Of a DNA stretch of 36,718 nt, positions 24,497-33,100 are shown piece by piece. The translations under genes and the position numbers were made by a program. Origin of the DNA: Methanobacteriota archaeon (GTDB lineage: Archaea; Thermoplasmatota; Thermoplasmata; RBG-16-68-12). Within the stretch, counting starts at the first letter, position 1. Each line of letters opens with the position of its first letter. The stretch spans positions 1-36,718 of the forward strand of contig VBLT01000117.1 in NCBI GenBank assembly GCA_005878615.1, given 5' to 3'. The notes under the pieces are model-generated. The model made no database searches. It was given only the letters and a program-made list of their open reading frames with translations, and was not told where the DNA came from.

Positions 24497-24572
24497 GGTT
24501 CAGTAGGTTACGAGAGGATGCGACGACGATTCGCTGAACAGGACCGATTTCGCGGCGTCCGACGGGACCAAG

Positions 24573-24579
24573 GCTAAAA
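24573..24579 (+). promoter_or_regulatory. TATA-like element for the second EamA gene
   Basis: The sequence gctaaaa is centred 26 nt before GTG 24602, consistent with a leaderless message. Confidence 0.45.
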
Positions 24580-24601
24580 GGCAGAGAGGCTTCGGCCCGC
24601 C

Positions 24602-25561
24602 GTGAACCCCCGACTCGTGCGAGGCGCGGCGTTCGCGATGCTCTGCGTCATCTGGGGATCGACCTGGCTCGCGATCCGCATCGGGCTGCAGGGAGCTCCG
24701 CCATTCCTCGCGGCGGCCCTCCGGTTCACCGTCGCCTCGGCGACCTTGGCGGTCCTCGCGCTGCCGTTCCGTTCGAAGTGGCCCGCGAACCGGATGGAAT
24801 GGAGGCTCGTCGTCTTCGTCGGCCTCGTCCTCTTCACCGCGGACTACGGCCTCATCTACTGGGGAGAGAACAACGGGGTCGAAAGCGGTCTTTCGGCCAT
24901 CCTGTTCGCGACGTTGCCGCTCCTGACGGCCGTCGTCGCCAATGCCTTGCTCCCCGGAGAGCGAATGACCGTCCAGAAGCTGGCGGGCATCGGCCTGGGA
25001 TTCGGGGGCATCCTCCTGATTTTCCGCGGGCAGATCGCCACCGCGGGCGCGGACAAGGCCTTCCCCATGACCGCGATCGTGCTCTCCGCGACCTGTGCCG
25101 CGGTCGCGACCGTGGCCCTCAAGCGCTGGGGAGCCGGGACGGATCCGGTGACGTTCAACGCCGGGGCGATGGCGGTCGGAGCCGCGAGCCTGGCTGCGCT
25201 CTCCGTCACGGCGAGGGAAACCTGGCGCGTCCCCTCCTGGCCGGAAGGGATCGGGGCAATCCTGTTCCTCGCCTTGGCCGGGTCCGTCGTCACGTTCGTC
25301 ACCTGGCAATGGCTCCTCAAGACCGCGGAGGCCACTTCCCTGTCCTTCGTCGCCCTCATCACGCCCATCACCGCGATCCTCCTCGGGGCCACCGTGGGGA
25401 ACGAGACATTCGACGCCGTGGATCTCATTGGCTCCGCGATCGTCCTCGGCGGAATCTACGTCTCGATCTCTCGCCGGATCGCGCTCGTGGGGCGGGCGGT
25501 GTCCGCGCGATCCGCGGCGGCCTCCGCGGATCCGGTCGACCCGCCGGACCCGCCGAGCTAA
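24602..25561 (+). CDS. EamA/DMT-family transporter (YdcZ/RhaT-like exporter)
   Basis: This 319-residue membrane protein has about ten helices in two EamA repeats (residues 7-135 and 150-285). The opening AFAMLCVIWGSTWLAIRIGL and the ALITPITAILLGATVGNE segment are typical of the family. It probably exports a small organic molecule. It differs in sequence from the EamA protein at 1549. The C-terminal tail is rich in Ala, Asp and Pro (DPVDPPDPPS). It starts with GTG 26 nt after a TATA-like box and converges on the synthase gene with a gap of six bases. Its position between leuC and the DRE-TIM synthase might hint at export of an amino acid, but this is inference. Confidence 0.9.
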   Translation: MNPRLVRGAAFAMLCVIWGSTWLAIRIGLQGAPPFLAAALRFTVASATLAVLALPFRSKWPANRMEWRLVVFVGLVLFTADYGLIYWGENNGVESGLSAILFATLPLLTAVVANALLPGERMTVQKLAGIGLGFGGILLIFRGQIATAGADKAFPMTAIVLSATCAAVATVALKRWGAGTDPVTFNAGAMAVGAASLAALSVTARETWRVPSWPEGIGAILFLALAGSVVTFVTWQWLLKTAEATSLSFVALITPITAILLGATVGNETFDAVDLIGSAIVLGGIYVSISRRIALVGRAVSARSAAASADPVDPPDPPS

Positions 25562-25567
25562 CCAAGG

Positions 25568-26827
25568 TCAGGACTTCGGCCGCTTCCGGGTCGCGATCCC
25601 GGCCTTCTCGGCGAGCGACCAGAATTCCTCGTCGGTCACGCCGCGTTGGCGCTCGACGCGGTCCCGAAAGGATGCGATGAACGCCTGCTGGTCCTTCTTC
25701 GACCGCGCTTCCGCGAAATCCTTGATGTGGGCGACAAGCCGCAGGACCTGTTCCGGCGCCGCCTCGATTCCGGCGGATCGAAGTTTCTCCGCGACCGCTT
25801 GCGACCCGGTGTGCTTTCCGAAGACGAACGTCCGCTGTCGCCCGATTCGCTCGGGCTGGATCGGCTCGTAGGTCGCCGTGTGCTTGATGACCCCATGCGC
25901 GTGGATGCCGGACTCGTGGGCGAAGGCGTTGTGGCCGACCAAGGGCTTCCCGACGGCGACCGGGATGCCGCTCAACCGTTCGACGAGCTGGGACAACTCG
26001 TAGAGTCGGGAGATGTCGATCCCCGTGTCGAAGCCGTACAGGGACTCGAGCGCGAGGACGAACTCCTCGAAGCTCGCGTTGCCGGACCGTTCTCCGAGGC
26101 CGTTGACGCAAGTGTGGGGGACCTCCACGCCTTCTTCGACCGCGGCGAGGCTGTTCGCGACCGCGAGTCCGAAGTCGTTGTGCCCGTGGAACGAGAGTTG
26201 TGTGGGGGCGAGCCGCTCCTTCAGGCGACCGAAGAACCACCGAATCCCGGGGGGCGTCATCACCCCGACGGTGTCGCAGACCACGGCCCGATGGGCCCCG
26301 GCCTCGGTGCAGGCATCGTACAGGTCGACGACGAAATCCAGGTCCGCGCGGAACGTGTCCTCCGTGACGAACGAGACCGCGACGCCGTGGGCGATCGCAT
26401 ATTCGGTCTCGCGGACGGCGACCTCTTTCACCTGCTCCCTCGTCATGCCGAGCTTATGCCGGATGTGGAGGTCCGAGCCGGCGGTGAAAAGCGCGATCTC
26501 GTCGACGCCGCAATCGATGCACGCCTCGACGTCCTTCCGGACCGTCCGGGCGGCCGCCATGATCGTCGCGTCGAGCCCCGCGTCCGCGATCGCACGGACG
26601 GCGCGCGCTTCCTCTTTCGAGACGACGGGAATCCCGACGTCCATGATGGGGACGTGGATCTCGTCGAGGAATCGGGCGATCTGGACCTTCTCCTCCGGGC
26701 TGTAGGCGACGCCGGGAGTCTGCTCGCCATCGCGGAGGGTCTCCTCCCAGATCTCGATTTTCTTGGGCAGGTGACGGGCGAGGCCCTCCTCGATCAGGTA
26801 ATTGTGGACCAGGCGTTCCTCCGGGAT
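25568..26827 (-). CDS. Homocitrate/2-isopropylmalate synthase family enzyme (DRE-TIM metallolyase)
   Basis: This Claisen-condensing TIM barrel joins acetyl-CoA to a 2-oxoacid. The metal and catalytic residues lie in EETLRDGEQTPGV near the N-terminus and in SFHGHNDFGLAVANSLAA; CVNGLGERSGNASFEE is the second family signature. There is no room for the large LeuA regulatory domain at about 419 residues, so homocitrate, short isopropylmalate or citramalate synthases all fit. The neighbouring leuBCD genes favour leucine synthesis. The start is a problem: the first in-frame ATG (26644, used by the track) would delete the catalytic motif, and no ATG, GTG or TTG lies upstream in frame. I place the start at AUC 26827, five bases after GGGGGAG, as a best guess. 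Confidence 0.88.
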   Translation of the reverse strand: MPEERLVHNYLIEEGLARHLPKKIEIWEETLRDGEQTPGVAYSPEEKVQIARFLDEIHVPIMDVGIPVVSKEEARAVRAIADAGLDATIMAAARTVRKDVEACIDCGVDEIALFTAGSDLHIRHKLGMTREQVKEVAVRETEYAIAHGVAVSFVTEDTFRADLDFVVDLYDACTEAGAHRAVVCDTVGVMTPPGIRWFFGRLKERLAPTQLSFHGHNDFGLAVANSLAAVEEGVEVPHTCVNGLGERSGNASFEEFVLALESLYGFDTGIDISRLYELSQLVERLSGIPVAVGKPLVGHNAFAHESGIHAHGVIKHTATYEPIQPERIGRQRTFVFGKHTGSQAVAEKLRSAGIEAAPEQVLRLVAHIKDFAEARSKKDQQAFIASFRDRVERQRGVTDEEFWSLAEKAGIATRKRPKS

Positions 26828-26832
26828 GGCGG

Positions 26833-26839
26833 CTCCCCC
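26833..26839 (-). promoter_or_regulatory. Shine-Dalgarno-like site before the start-less synthase
   Basis: GGGGGAG on the minus strand lies five bases before an in-frame AUC (26827). It is the only purine-rich site in the right place to initiate the conserved N-terminus of the synthase, since no usual start codon exists in frame. Confidence 0.4.
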
Positions 26840-26891
26840 GTGTCCTCCGCTGCGTAAGGACCCGTGATGCCTTGAACCTCACGCGTCGTCG

Positions 26892-26900
26892 GATTTATCG
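26892..26900. promoter_or_regulatory. Shared AT-rich box, possible bidirectional promoter
   Basis: gatttatcg on the plus strand (cgataaatc on the minus strand) is the only AT-rich site between two divergent genes. It lies 28 nt before the TTG at 26924 on the plus strand and about 69 nt before the proposed synthase start on the minus strand. Either or both genes may use it. Confidence 0.42.
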
Positions 26901-26923
26901 TCGCCGCGGCGCTTGGCCGGTCG

Positions 26924-27454
26924 TTGACGCGTCCCATCAAGTCCGGGCTCGAATTCGAGGCCTCGTTTCCGGTGAAGGGACGGATCTTGCAAGCGATCAT
27001 GTGCGAATGCGAGGAAGAGGGCGAGATCCGCATCCGCATTTCTCGCGATCCGCAGAAAGGATGGTCGTACGATCCGAAGGATCCGAAGACTTTCCTCGAT
27101 GTCCACGCGTACGACCCGCGGGAGACCTATGCCAAGGTCCGGGCCGGCGAATGGGCGGACGGGCGGGTCATCTGTTACGGATACCTCAAGCGCGTCCGTG
27201 CCCGCCGAATCGAGTTGATCGGATCGGTCCTCGCGAGCGGCACGCGACTCACGGGGGCGGTGCACGTGGACGAGGCGGTCGAGATCGACTTCGGTCTCTT
27301 CCGGACGAGCCTCTCGTTCGAGAGCGAGGAGCAACGCCGGAAGATCCTGAAGGACGCGGGCATCCGGGACGGTTCTTTCGTCGCAACCGATGTCGGCGTG
27401 GACCTCGAACTCAAGCGGTGGGGACCGCGAGAGAGCGTGCTCCGTAAGGGCTGA
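26924..27454 (+). CDS. Conserved-looking protein of unknown function, 176 residues
   Basis: I do not recognise this family. The protein is soluble, with no signal peptide or membrane helix. It is rich in charged residues and alternates short strands and turns: FEASFPVKGRILQAIMCECEEEGEIRIRISR, then VICYGYLKRVRARRIELIGSVLASG, and a C-terminal helix EEQRRKILKDAGI. Two cysteines lie close together (MCECE). The TTG start at 26924 is 28 nt downstream of a TATA-like box, so it is probably leaderless. Codon use matches the neighbours, which supports a real gene. It is divergent from the synthase gene and convergent with the enoyl-CoA hydratase gene. Confidence 0.72.
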   Translation: MTRPIKSGLEFEASFPVKGRILQAIMCECEEEGEIRIRISRDPQKGWSYDPKDPKTFLDVHAYDPRETYAKVRAGEWADGRVICYGYLKRVRARRIELIGSVLASGTRLTGAVHVDEAVEIDFGLFRTSLSFESEEQRRKILKDAGIRDGSFVATDVGVDLELKRWGPRESVLRKG

Positions 27455-27481
27455 TCATCCATGCGCCGGAAGCCACCGAGG

Positions 27482-28243
27482 CTAGCTCTTTCCGCGCAAC
27501 TTTGCGATGGCCGCGCGGTGGTCCTCGTCCCACAAGAGCTGGACGGCGTGTTGAGATTCGAGTAAGAAACGATTCCGGTACGGTTTCTCGTCGCCTTCCG
27601 CGAGGGTCCGCTTGATCGCTTTCACGGCCGACCGAGGCCTTTCTGCGAATGCGTCGGCGAGGGCCCGCGCCTGAGGGATCGCTTCGCCGGGCGCGGTCAA
27701 GTGGTCGACGATGGCGAGACGGAGGGCGTCAAGGCCGGGCAGTTCCTTCCCCGACAAAAGGAGTTCAAGCGCTTTCGAACGGCCGATGATTTTCGAGAGC
27801 CGGGCGGTGCCTCCGTGGCTCGGCATCCAGCCGATCCGCGCCTCGGGAAACGAGAGGATTGCTGTCTCGTCTGCGATTCGAATGTCGCAGGCGAGCGCGA
27901 GCTCGGCGCCCGCACCGCGGGCCACCCCGGTGACCGCCGCGACGGTCGGCTTCGTCAGATGCTCGAAGGCCCAGAAGGCGTCCTGTCCGCGGGTCACCTG
28001 CTCCTGTGCCTCCTTCGGGGCGAGTTTCGCCCACTCCTCCATGTCGACGCCGGAAGAGAACACGAGCCCGCCCGAACCCGCGACGACGAGGGCGCGGATT
28101 CCATCGTCCTTCTCGATCTCGGGAACGCGGGCCGCGAGGTCGGAAATCATCGAGAGGCGCAGGGCGTTTCGCGGGGGATTGTCGATCCACAGGACGGCGG
28201 TCGCACCCTTCTTCTCGATTCGCAGGCGAGGCCCGGACGGCAT
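27482..28243 (-). CDS. Enoyl-CoA hydratase/isomerase (crotonase) family
   Basis: The 253-residue protein has the crotonase fold. The oxyanion-hole segment FSSGVDMEEW and VARGAGAELALACDIRIAD are present, and FPEARIGWMPSHGGTARL follows. Glutamates occupy both positions used as general acid/base in hydratases (GAELAL and PEARIG), so hydration of 2-enoyl-CoA is plausible, though isomerase members cannot be excluded. ATG 28243 lies 28 nt from a cgattatcc box; the longer track ORF runs over the promoter and into fadD. It is divergent from the acyl-CoA synthetase, so the pair may serve fatty or branched-chain acid degradation that feeds the ETF system. Confidence 0.91.
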   Translation of the reverse strand: MPSGPRLRIEKKGATAVLWIDNPPRNALRLSMISDLAARVPEIEKDDGIRALVVAGSGGLVFSSGVDMEEWAKLAPKEAQEQVTRGQDAFWAFEHLTKPTVAAVTGVARGAGAELALACDIRIADETAILSFPEARIGWMPSHGGTARLSKIIGRSKALELLLSGKELPGLDALRLAIVDHLTAPGEAIPQARALADAFAERPRSAVKAIKRTLAEGDEKPYRNRFLLESQHAVQLLWDEDHRAAIAKLRGKS

Positions 28244-28266
28244 CGGGCCACGAGGGGAACGGGGCC

Positions 28267-28275
28267 GGATAATCG
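28267..28275 (-). promoter_or_regulatory. TATA-like element for the enoyl-CoA hydratase
   Basis: The minus-strand cgattatcc is centred 28 nt before ATG 28243. With the plus-strand box at 28296 it forms a compact divergent promoter region of 83 bases. Confidence 0.48.
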
Positions 28276-28295
28276 TTGCGGATTTCGTCCACACG

Positions 28296-28304
28296 CTTTT
28301 TCTA
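28296..28304 (+). promoter_or_regulatory. TATA-like element for the acyl-CoA synthetase
   Basis: The sequence ctttttcta is centred 27 nt before ATG 28327, which favours that codon over the GTG at 28324. Confidence 0.48.
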
Positions 28305-28326
28305 GCGGGCCGTCGATACCGACGTG

Positions 28327-30036
28327 ATGCGGGGGGCGGCCATCGTCGAGAGGCCGTGGTTCGCGCGATGGCCTGCCGATGTGCCCCGCTCCCTGGATTA
28401 TCCGGACATCGCGGTCCAGGAGTTGCTACGTCGCACCGCACGCGAACACGAGGACCGGCCCGCCCTCACGTTCTACGGGAAGACGCTGACCTATCGGGAC
28501 CTCGATGCCGCCGTCGATCGTTTCGCAGCGGGCCTCCGGAAGATCGGCGTGAAGGCGGGGGATCGAGTCTCCCTCCTCCTCCCGAACACCCCGCATTTCG
28601 TCGTCGCGTTCTTCGCGATCCTCCGCGCCGGCGCCATCGTCGTGCAGACGAACCCGATCCTCACGCCTCGGGAACTCGAGGTCCTGTGGAACGACGCCGG
28701 CGTCGAGACCGTCGTCGCGCTCGACCTGTTCTGGCACAACTTGGTGAAGACCAAGCCTCGCACGGGGATCAAGCGGGTCGTCGTCTGCGATGCCGCGGAA
28801 TTCCTGAAAACGCCGCTGCGACAGCTCTATCCCATCAAGCGGAGGAAGGACCTAAAAAAGGCGGGCCACTGGCCCCTCACGATCCCGCGGGAATCGTGGA
28901 TCTCTCGTTTTGCGGATCTCGCGCGGACGCCTGCCGGATCAACGGAAGCGTCCGCGGATCCCGATGACGTCGCGGTGCTCCAGTACACGGGCGGGACGAC
29001 CGGGACCCCGAAAGGTGCGATGCTGACCCATCGGAACCTCGTCGCGAATGCCATGCAGACCGCGGCCTGGTTCGCCACCAAGTCGCAGGGCTCGGAGCGC
29101 GTCCTCGGCGCAATTCCGCTGTTCCATGTCTACGGCCTGACGGCCGTCATGCTCCTCTCGATCGCGAAGGCGAACGAAGTCATCCTCTATCCGAACCCGC
29201 GGGATATCGACGCGATCCTCAAGTTGATCGACAAGACGAGGCCGAGCCTCTTCCCGGGCGTCCCCACGATGTATATCGCGATCCTCCGGAATCCGGACCT
29301 GGCGAAGTACGACTTGCGGTCCGTGCGCGCCTGCATCTCTGGCGCGGCGCCGCTGCCGAACGAAGTGCGGCGGCAGTTCGAGGCCGCGACAGGCGGGCGA
29401 CTCGTCGAGGGCTACGGCCTCACGGAAGCGTCGCCGGTGACCCATTGCAATCCGATCAACGGCGTCGTCAAGGAGTGCATCGGCATCCCGTTCCCGGATA
29501 CGGACGCGAAGCTCGTGGACCCCGAAGACCCATCGAGGGAAATGCCTCCGAAGGAAGCGGGGGAGCTGGCGGTGCGCGGTCCGCAGGTGATGAAAGGGTA
29601 CTGGAACCATCCCGCGGAGACCGCGGCGGTCCTCCACGACGGATGGCTGCTGACCGGGGACATCGCGAAGATGGACGAGGATGGATACTTCTCCATCGTC
29701 GACCGAAAGAAGGACCTCATCTTGTGTTCCGGTTACAACGTCTACCCGCGGGAAGTCGAGGAAGTCCTGTTCATGCATCCGGCGGTGGCCGAAGCCGCGG
29801 TGATCGGTGTCCCGGACGCCTATCGCGGCGAGTCCGTGAAGGCGTTCGTCGTCCTCAAGGCCGGAGCGACCGCGACGGAATCCGAGATCATCGCCTTCTG
29901 CAAGGAGCGACTGGCGGCGTTCAAGGTGCCCAAGGCAGTGGAGTTCGTGCAGGACCTGCCAAAATCGTTGGTGGGCAAGGTCCTCCGAAGGGAGCTGCGA
30001 GAGAGGGAGCTGGCGGCGTCGCGCGCGAAGGCGTAG
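28327..30036 (+). CDS. Long-chain acyl-CoA synthetase (FadD-like, AMP-forming)
   Basis: The enzyme activates a fatty or related carboxylic acid to its acyl-CoA through an acyl-AMP. The adenylating-enzyme motifs are in order: P-loop-like YTGGTTGTPKGAM, acyl-pocket and aromatic region PLFHVYGLT, YGLTEASPV, GWLLTGDIAKMDEDGYFSIVDRKKDLI, and the C-terminal lysine motif PKSLVGKVLRRELRE. It has about 569 residues from ATG 28327, a normal length. No signal peptide is present. It is divergently paired with an enoyl-CoA hydratase, which suggests a shared catabolic role. Chain-length preference is not readable. Confidence 0.94.
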   Translation: MRGAAIVERPWFARWPADVPRSLDYPDIAVQELLRRTAREHEDRPALTFYGKTLTYRDLDAAVDRFAAGLRKIGVKAGDRVSLLLPNTPHFVVAFFAILRAGAIVVQTNPILTPRELEVLWNDAGVETVVALDLFWHNLVKTKPRTGIKRVVVCDAAEFLKTPLRQLYPIKRRKDLKKAGHWPLTIPRESWISRFADLARTPAGSTEASADPDDVAVLQYTGGTTGTPKGAMLTHRNLVANAMQTAAWFATKSQGSERVLGAIPLFHVYGLTAVMLLSIAKANEVILYPNPRDIDAILKLIDKTRPSLFPGVPTMYIAILRNPDLAKYDLRSVRACISGAAPLPNEVRRQFEAATGGRLVEGYGLTEASPVTHCNPINGVVKECIGIPFPDTDAKLVDPEDPSREMPPKEAGELAVRGPQVMKGYWNHPAETAAVLHDGWLLTGDIAKMDEDGYFSIVDRKKDLILCSGYNVYPREVEEVLFMHPAVAEAAVIGVPDAYRGESVKAFVVLKAGATATESEIIAFCKERLAAFKVPKAVEFVQDLPKSLVGKVLRRELRERELAASRAKA

Positions 30037-30081
30037 ATCTCCCTTCGGGCCGGGCTCCACTTGTGTTCGAGGCTAACCGGG

Positions 30082-30091
30082 GAAGATATGC
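30082..30091 (+). promoter_or_regulatory. TATA-like element for the FN3 surface protein
   Basis: The sequence gaagatatgc is centred about 29 nt before GTG 30116, fitting a leaderless message. No strong terminator is visible between the fadD stop (30036) and this site. Confidence 0.38.
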
Positions 30092-30115
30092 CCCTGGTTC
30101 GGGCGTATCATCCCC

Positions 30116-33100
30116 GTGTCCGAGCGGGTCGGGCGCAACCCCCCCGATTCATTCGCAAGAGGGCAGAGCCGCCATCGGCTGACGAAGATCTTGGCGACCT
30201 TGGCATTCGTCTCCCTCGTCGTTGCAGCAGTGCTTGGAACGTCGGCGCAGATCGGCCCAAGGATCGATCGCGCAGTCGGTCGCATTGAACCAACCCTGCT
30301 CCCGACACCGCCTTCGCCCCCGCAGAACCTGGCGGCGGTCGGTGGCGACGGCCAGGTGAGCCTCACATGGGATCCTCCCCAGGACGATGGCGGATCTCCG
30401 CTGCTCGCCTACCTCGTTTACCGTGGAGATTCCCCCGGTGGGGAATCGCTCCTCGCCGGAGTGGGGCTGGTAACGAGTTGGATCGACATCACCGTCACCA
30501 ATGGCCACACTTACTACTACGAAGTCGTCGCGACGAACCTGATCGGGAACAGCGATCCATCCAACGAGGCGTCGGCGACCCCGGGCCCTCCCCCGACACC
30601 TCCCGACCCACCGCAAGGCCTCACCGCAACTGCCGGGGACGGGACCGTTGACCTGGCGTGGTCCGCCCCTGGCTCGGACGGCGGGTCGCCGATCACGAAC
30701 TACAAAGTCTATCGAGGGACCTCCTCCAACGGAGAATCGTTCCTCACGGAACTTGGCGACGTCCTCTCGTTTTCGGATTCCGGATTGACCAACGGCCAGA
30801 CCTACTACTATTACGTGACCGCCGTCAACAGCATCGGAGATAGCGGTCCGTCCAACGAAGCCTCTGCAACGCCGAACGCCCCCGCCACTCCTCCGGGCGC
30901 TCCGCAAAGTCTCACCGCGACGGCGGGTGATGCCGCCGTCGTCCTCACGTGGTCTCCGCCATCGTCCGATGGAGGCTCCCCAATCACGAACTACAAGGTC
31001 TACCGTGGCACGTCCCACAATGGGGAGACGTTCCTCGCCGATGCGGGGCCCGTCTTGGCCTACACCGACACGAGCGTCACCAACGGGCAGACGTATTACT
31101 ACGAGGTGACCGCCGAGAACAGCGTCGGAGAGGGCCCGCGGTCCAACGAGGTCTCCGCGACGCCGAACGCTCCCGCGACCCCTCCGACCGAGCCGCAGAA
31201 CCTGGCGGCGACGCCGGGCGACGGACACGTCGACCTCACGTGGGATCCGCCCGCCAATGACGGCGGCCTGCCCATCCTCGAATACCGGGTCTACCGCGGG
31301 ACCTCTTCGGGCGGTGAATCGTTCCTCGCTTCCGCCGGGTTATCCCTCACCTTCACCGATTCGTCGGTGACGAATGGGCAGACGTACTACTATCAGGTCA
31401 CGGCCAGGAATGCGGTCGGGGTGGGGCCGCCTTCGAATGAGGCCTCGGCGACTCCGAACCCGCCCGCCACCCCGCCGGGCGCGCCGTCGGGTCTGAGCGC
31501 GACGGCCGGCGACGGCAGCGTCTCTCTGAGCTGGTCCGCTCCTGGCTCGGACGGCGGCTCGCCGATCACGAACTACAAGATTTACCGCGGCGGGTCTTCC
31601 AACGGCGAGACGCTACTCGACACGGTCGGGGATGTCCTGTCGTACACGGACACGTCCGTGACGAACGGGAACACGTATTACTACAAAGTCGCCGCCGTGA
31701 ACTCGGTCGGAGATGGACCTCTGTCGAACGAAGCCTCGGCGACCCCGGCCGCGCCGCACACCGCCCCAGGGGCCCCGAGGGACCTGGTCGCAACGGCGGG
31801 AGACGCGAGCGTCTCGTTGTCGTGGTCGCCTCCGTCCTCCGACGGCGGGGCGCCAATCACGAATTACAAGATCTACCGCGGGACCGTCGCGGGCGGCCAA
31901 CTTTCCCTGATCGCGACCGTCCCCAACGTCCTGTCGTATACGGATTCTCCGCTGACGAACGGGAAGACCTATTACTACAAGGTGACCGCGGTGAACGAGG
32001 TCGGGGAGGGCCCGCCGTCGAACGAAGCATCCGCGACGCCGGTCTCAGGCGATACCGCGCCGAGTCCGCCGCGGAGCCTCTCGGCCGCCGCGGGCGATGC
32101 CCGCGTGGCCCTCGGATGGCTCGCGCCCTCCTCCGACGGCGGCTCGCCGATCACGAACTACAAGATCTACCGCGGGACTTCTTCGAACGGCGAATCCCTC
32201 CTGATCACGGTGGGAAATGTCTCAACGTACACCGACACCGGCGTGTCGAATGGCGTGACTTACTACTACGTCGTGACCGCCGTCAACGGGATCGGAGACA
32301 GCGGCGCCTCCGGCGAGGCCTCGGCGACCCCCACCGCGGGACCCACGGCGCCCGACGCGCCGCAGGGCCTCCACGCCAGTCCGGGAAGCGGGAGGGTGGA
32401 CCTGACCTGGTCCGCGCCAGGCTTCGACGGCGGCTCGCCGATCACCGGATACCGGCTCTACCGCGGGACGAACAGCAACAACCGGTCGTACTCCGTGGAC
32501 GTGGGGGACGTCCTCTCGTACCCGGACACCGGACTTACGAACGGACAGAGGTACTACTACGTCGTGACCGCGATCAATGCGGTCGGCGAAGGCCTCCCGT
32601 CCAGCGAGGCCTCGGCGAGGCCCGCGACCTATCCGGACGCCCCGCAAAAGCTCCAGGCGATCGCGGGCAACCGGCTCGTGACGCTCCAATGGTCCGGCCC
32701 GGGGTTCGACGGCGGCGCCCCGGTGACGGGATACAAGATCTACCGGGGCACGACGTCGGGCAGCACGACGTTCCTCGCCACGGTCGGCGGAGGCAACGAT
32801 TCCTACGCGGACGGTGGGCTCACGAATGGCCAGGCTTACTACTATCGGATCAGCGCCGTGAACCGGGTCGGAGAAGGAGGGCTCTCGGCGGAAGTGTCGA
32901 CCACGCCGTCCTCCGGCCCTGCCGTCCCTGCCGCGCCGCAGAATCTCGTGGCGACGGCCGGGAATCGGGCGGTCACGTTGCGATGGTCCGCTCCCGCATC
33001 GGACGGTGGCAGCCCGGTCGAAAATTACACGATCTATCGCGGGACGTCGCCAAGCAACCTGGCGGTCCTGATCGCCGGTTCGAAGTCGCTGTCCCTCTTC

